Below, in pieces: positions 62,901-64,000 of a stretch of 64,000 nt of DNA. Position numbers and translations under genes: made by a program. The stretch is from positions 86,160 through 150,159 of the forward strand of contig NZ_LIKT01000010.1 in the NCBI RefSeq assembly GCF_001294455.1, given 5' to 3'. The stretch is from Phaeobacter sp. 11ANDIMAR09 (GTDB lineage: Bacteria > Pseudomonadota > Alphaproteobacteria > Rhodobacterales > Rhodobacteraceae). Under the pieces are notes generated by a model. It was not told the DNA's origin and did no database searches. It worked only from the letters and a program-made list of their open reading frames with translations. The stretch's first letter is position 1; every line of letters starts with the position of its first letter.

Positions 62901-63749
62901 ATGATCGATATCAAACAAAGAAAAGCAGGGATTGTCCTCGTGGTGGTCTCCGCGATTGTCTTTAGTTCTGCAGGTGTTTTCACCAATGGCGTTTCAACAG
63001 ACGCTTGGGGGATCATCTTCTGGCGTGGAGTCGCAGCGGCGGCATTTACGCTGACCTATCTGATGTTGCGCGGCGCACTCCTTGCAGAAATCAGGGCATT
63101 CAACAAACCCGCATTCTTTGTGACCTTAATGATGGCCGCTGGCACTGCCGCCTTTATCCCGGCATTCAAACTCAGCAACGTCGCAAACGTCGCTTTGATC
63201 TATGCCGCTGCGCCGTTCATCGCCGCAGGGCTATCCTGGGTGTTCATCAAAGAGCTTCCAACCACGCGGGTCATTTTCGCAAGTTTGGCGGCGCTCTTCG
63301 GGGTGTTCATCATTGTTTCATCATCATTTGGCGGCAGTCAGCTAAAAGGAGATTTCCTTGCCCTGTTCATGACCTTGATGATGTCGGGCACGATGGTTGT
63401 TTACCGGAAATTCCCATCGACGACTGCGGCGTTACCGGCAGCCCTATCGTCCATTGTGCTGCTGCCATTTGCGCTGGCGTTTGGCGACCCGCTTGTGGTG
63501 CAAAGTCACGAACTGCCGATACTCATAGCCTTCGGCCTTGTTTTCGCAGTTGCGTCTGTGACCTTGTCAGAGGGCGCAAGACGCCTGCCATCAGCAGAAA
63601 CAGCATTGCTTTCTACGCTGGAAATGCCGCTGGCACCCGTCTTGGCGTTTCTCATACTGTCTGAGGTGCCGACGTCTTTTGCGATACTTGGCGGTGCCAT
63701 CATTTTCTTGGCCGTAGTTTGGTCGCAGAGACTCAGTGCCAAACATTGA
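62901..63749 (+). CDS. DMT-superfamily (EamA) transporter
   Basis: This 282-residue inner-membrane protein has ten hydrophobic helices in two EamA halves. Recognisable are F-W-R-G-V-A-A-A-A-F in helix 2, A-L-I-Y-A-A-A-P-F-I-A-A helix 4 with the following K-E-L-P-T-T-R, and the second half E-T-A-L-L-S-T-L-E-M-P-L-A-P-V. Drug/metabolite transporters export amino acids or other metabolites; the substrate is unknown. The ATG at 62901 is used; an upstream frame is open but poorly supported and overlaps the dyad. Lower GC than the main part of the window suggests transfer together with its regulator. Confidence 0.88.
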   Translation: MIDIKQRKAGIVLVVVSAIVFSSAGVFTNGVSTDAWGIIFWRGVAAAAFTLTYLMLRGALLAEIRAFNKPAFFVTLMMAAGTAAFIPAFKLSNVANVALIYAAAPFIAAGLSWVFIKELPTTRVIFASLAALFGVFIIVSSSFGGSQLKGDFLALFMTLMMSGTMVVYRKFPSTTAALPAALSSIVLLPFALAFGDPLVVQSHELPILIAFGLVFAVASVTLSEGARRLPSAETALLSTLEMPLAPVLAFLILSEVPTSFAILGGAIIFLAVVWSQRLSAKH

Positions 63750-64000
63750 AAGCCGACCTTCGTACTCAATGCAGCATTCGACACTTCGGGCTCTTTGCAA
63801 CCATCCTGGTTGAAACATCGAAAGGAAGCTTTGGAGAAGTTGGTCTGACTTTGCAAAGGTCGCTATCTGCGCATAGACGCCATTGGTGTTCGGCTGAGCC
63901 CGCTTCCTCTTGCTATTGTTCACCCAGCCCAGTGCTCTGGTGGTTTGCTCCAGAGGCTCCTTCGTCAGGAAGGGCTCACTGCCCTTGACCTGCCCCCCGA
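63750..64000. other. Non-coding right end of window, possible IS boundary
   Basis: No gene is recognised. The last 15 bases (TGACCTGCCCCCCGA) resemble a terminal inverted repeat of IS3-family elements, but only the edge is visible, so this is a weak suggestion. Confidence 0.25.

Overview
The window is a chromosomal segment of a marine alphaproteobacterium of the Rhodobacterales (Roseobacter group; Phaeobacter/Ruegeria/Leisingera-like). This is inferred from the gene order fabD-fabG-acpP-fabF-mltG, a complete gene transfer agent (GTA) cluster of the Rhodobacter capsulatus type, a PDH operon whose E1-beta carries a lipoyl domain, a LexA box of the GTTC-N7-GTTC type, and CtrA (TTAA-N7-TTAA) and CcrM (GANTC) motifs. 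No rRNA, tRNA, CRISPR array or intact transposase was recognised.

Layout: (1) 0-6 kb: a small HTH regulator cut by the window edge, a glycine-zipper lipoprotein, the rpsF-rpsR-rplI operon, a membrane protein behind a perfect CtrA box, a secreted YceI protein, a LysE exporter and a cytochrome b561-YceI fusion. (2) 6-12.2 kb: fatty-acid synthesis genes fabD, fabG, acpP and fabF, with a divergent HisA paralogue between acpP and fabF, then mltG. (3) 12.5-26.8 kb: an apparently intact GTA structural cluster (g1 to g15, including g3.5 and g10.1). It has terminase, portal, protease, capsid, connectors, tail and hub genes, but no integrase, replication or lysis genes. (4) 26.9-30 kb: a small unknown gene, cysE, and a chemoreceptor. 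(5) 30.5-36.6 kb, minus strand: pgk, ftsB, then pdhA-VOC-pdhB-pdhC. (6) 36.8-51.9 kb: paired cyclophilins, a bactofilin/M23 peptidase pair, a DUF455 protein, Bcp, a giant AsmA-like protein, queA, two MFS transporters, a DUF924 protein and lpd. (7) 52-57.9 kb: uvrA with an SOS box, a membrane protein divergent from an XRE regulator, and a Hint-domain protein. (8) 58.2-61.4 kb: valine-catabolism genes (mmsB, 3-hydroxyisobutyryl-CoA hydrolase, isobutyryl-CoA dehydrogenase-like). (9) 61.4-64 kb: a visibly more AT-rich segment with 22-bp repeats, a WYL regulator and a divergent DMT transporter.

The most interesting signals are regulatory. One inverted repeat, in the same orientation and 27-31 nt from the start codon, precedes both pdhA and lpd, 14 kb apart, and probably coordinates the pyruvate dehydrogenase complex. 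The ftsB upstream region packs three GANTC sites and a perfect CtrA box, suggesting cell-cycle control of division. A second perfect CtrA box precedes an uncharacterised membrane protein. A run of strong hairpins lies between the HisA paralogue and fabF. Two divergent regulator/transporter-type pairs each carry a perfect intergenic dyad. All functional statements come from reading the sequence and recalling family features; no searches were run.
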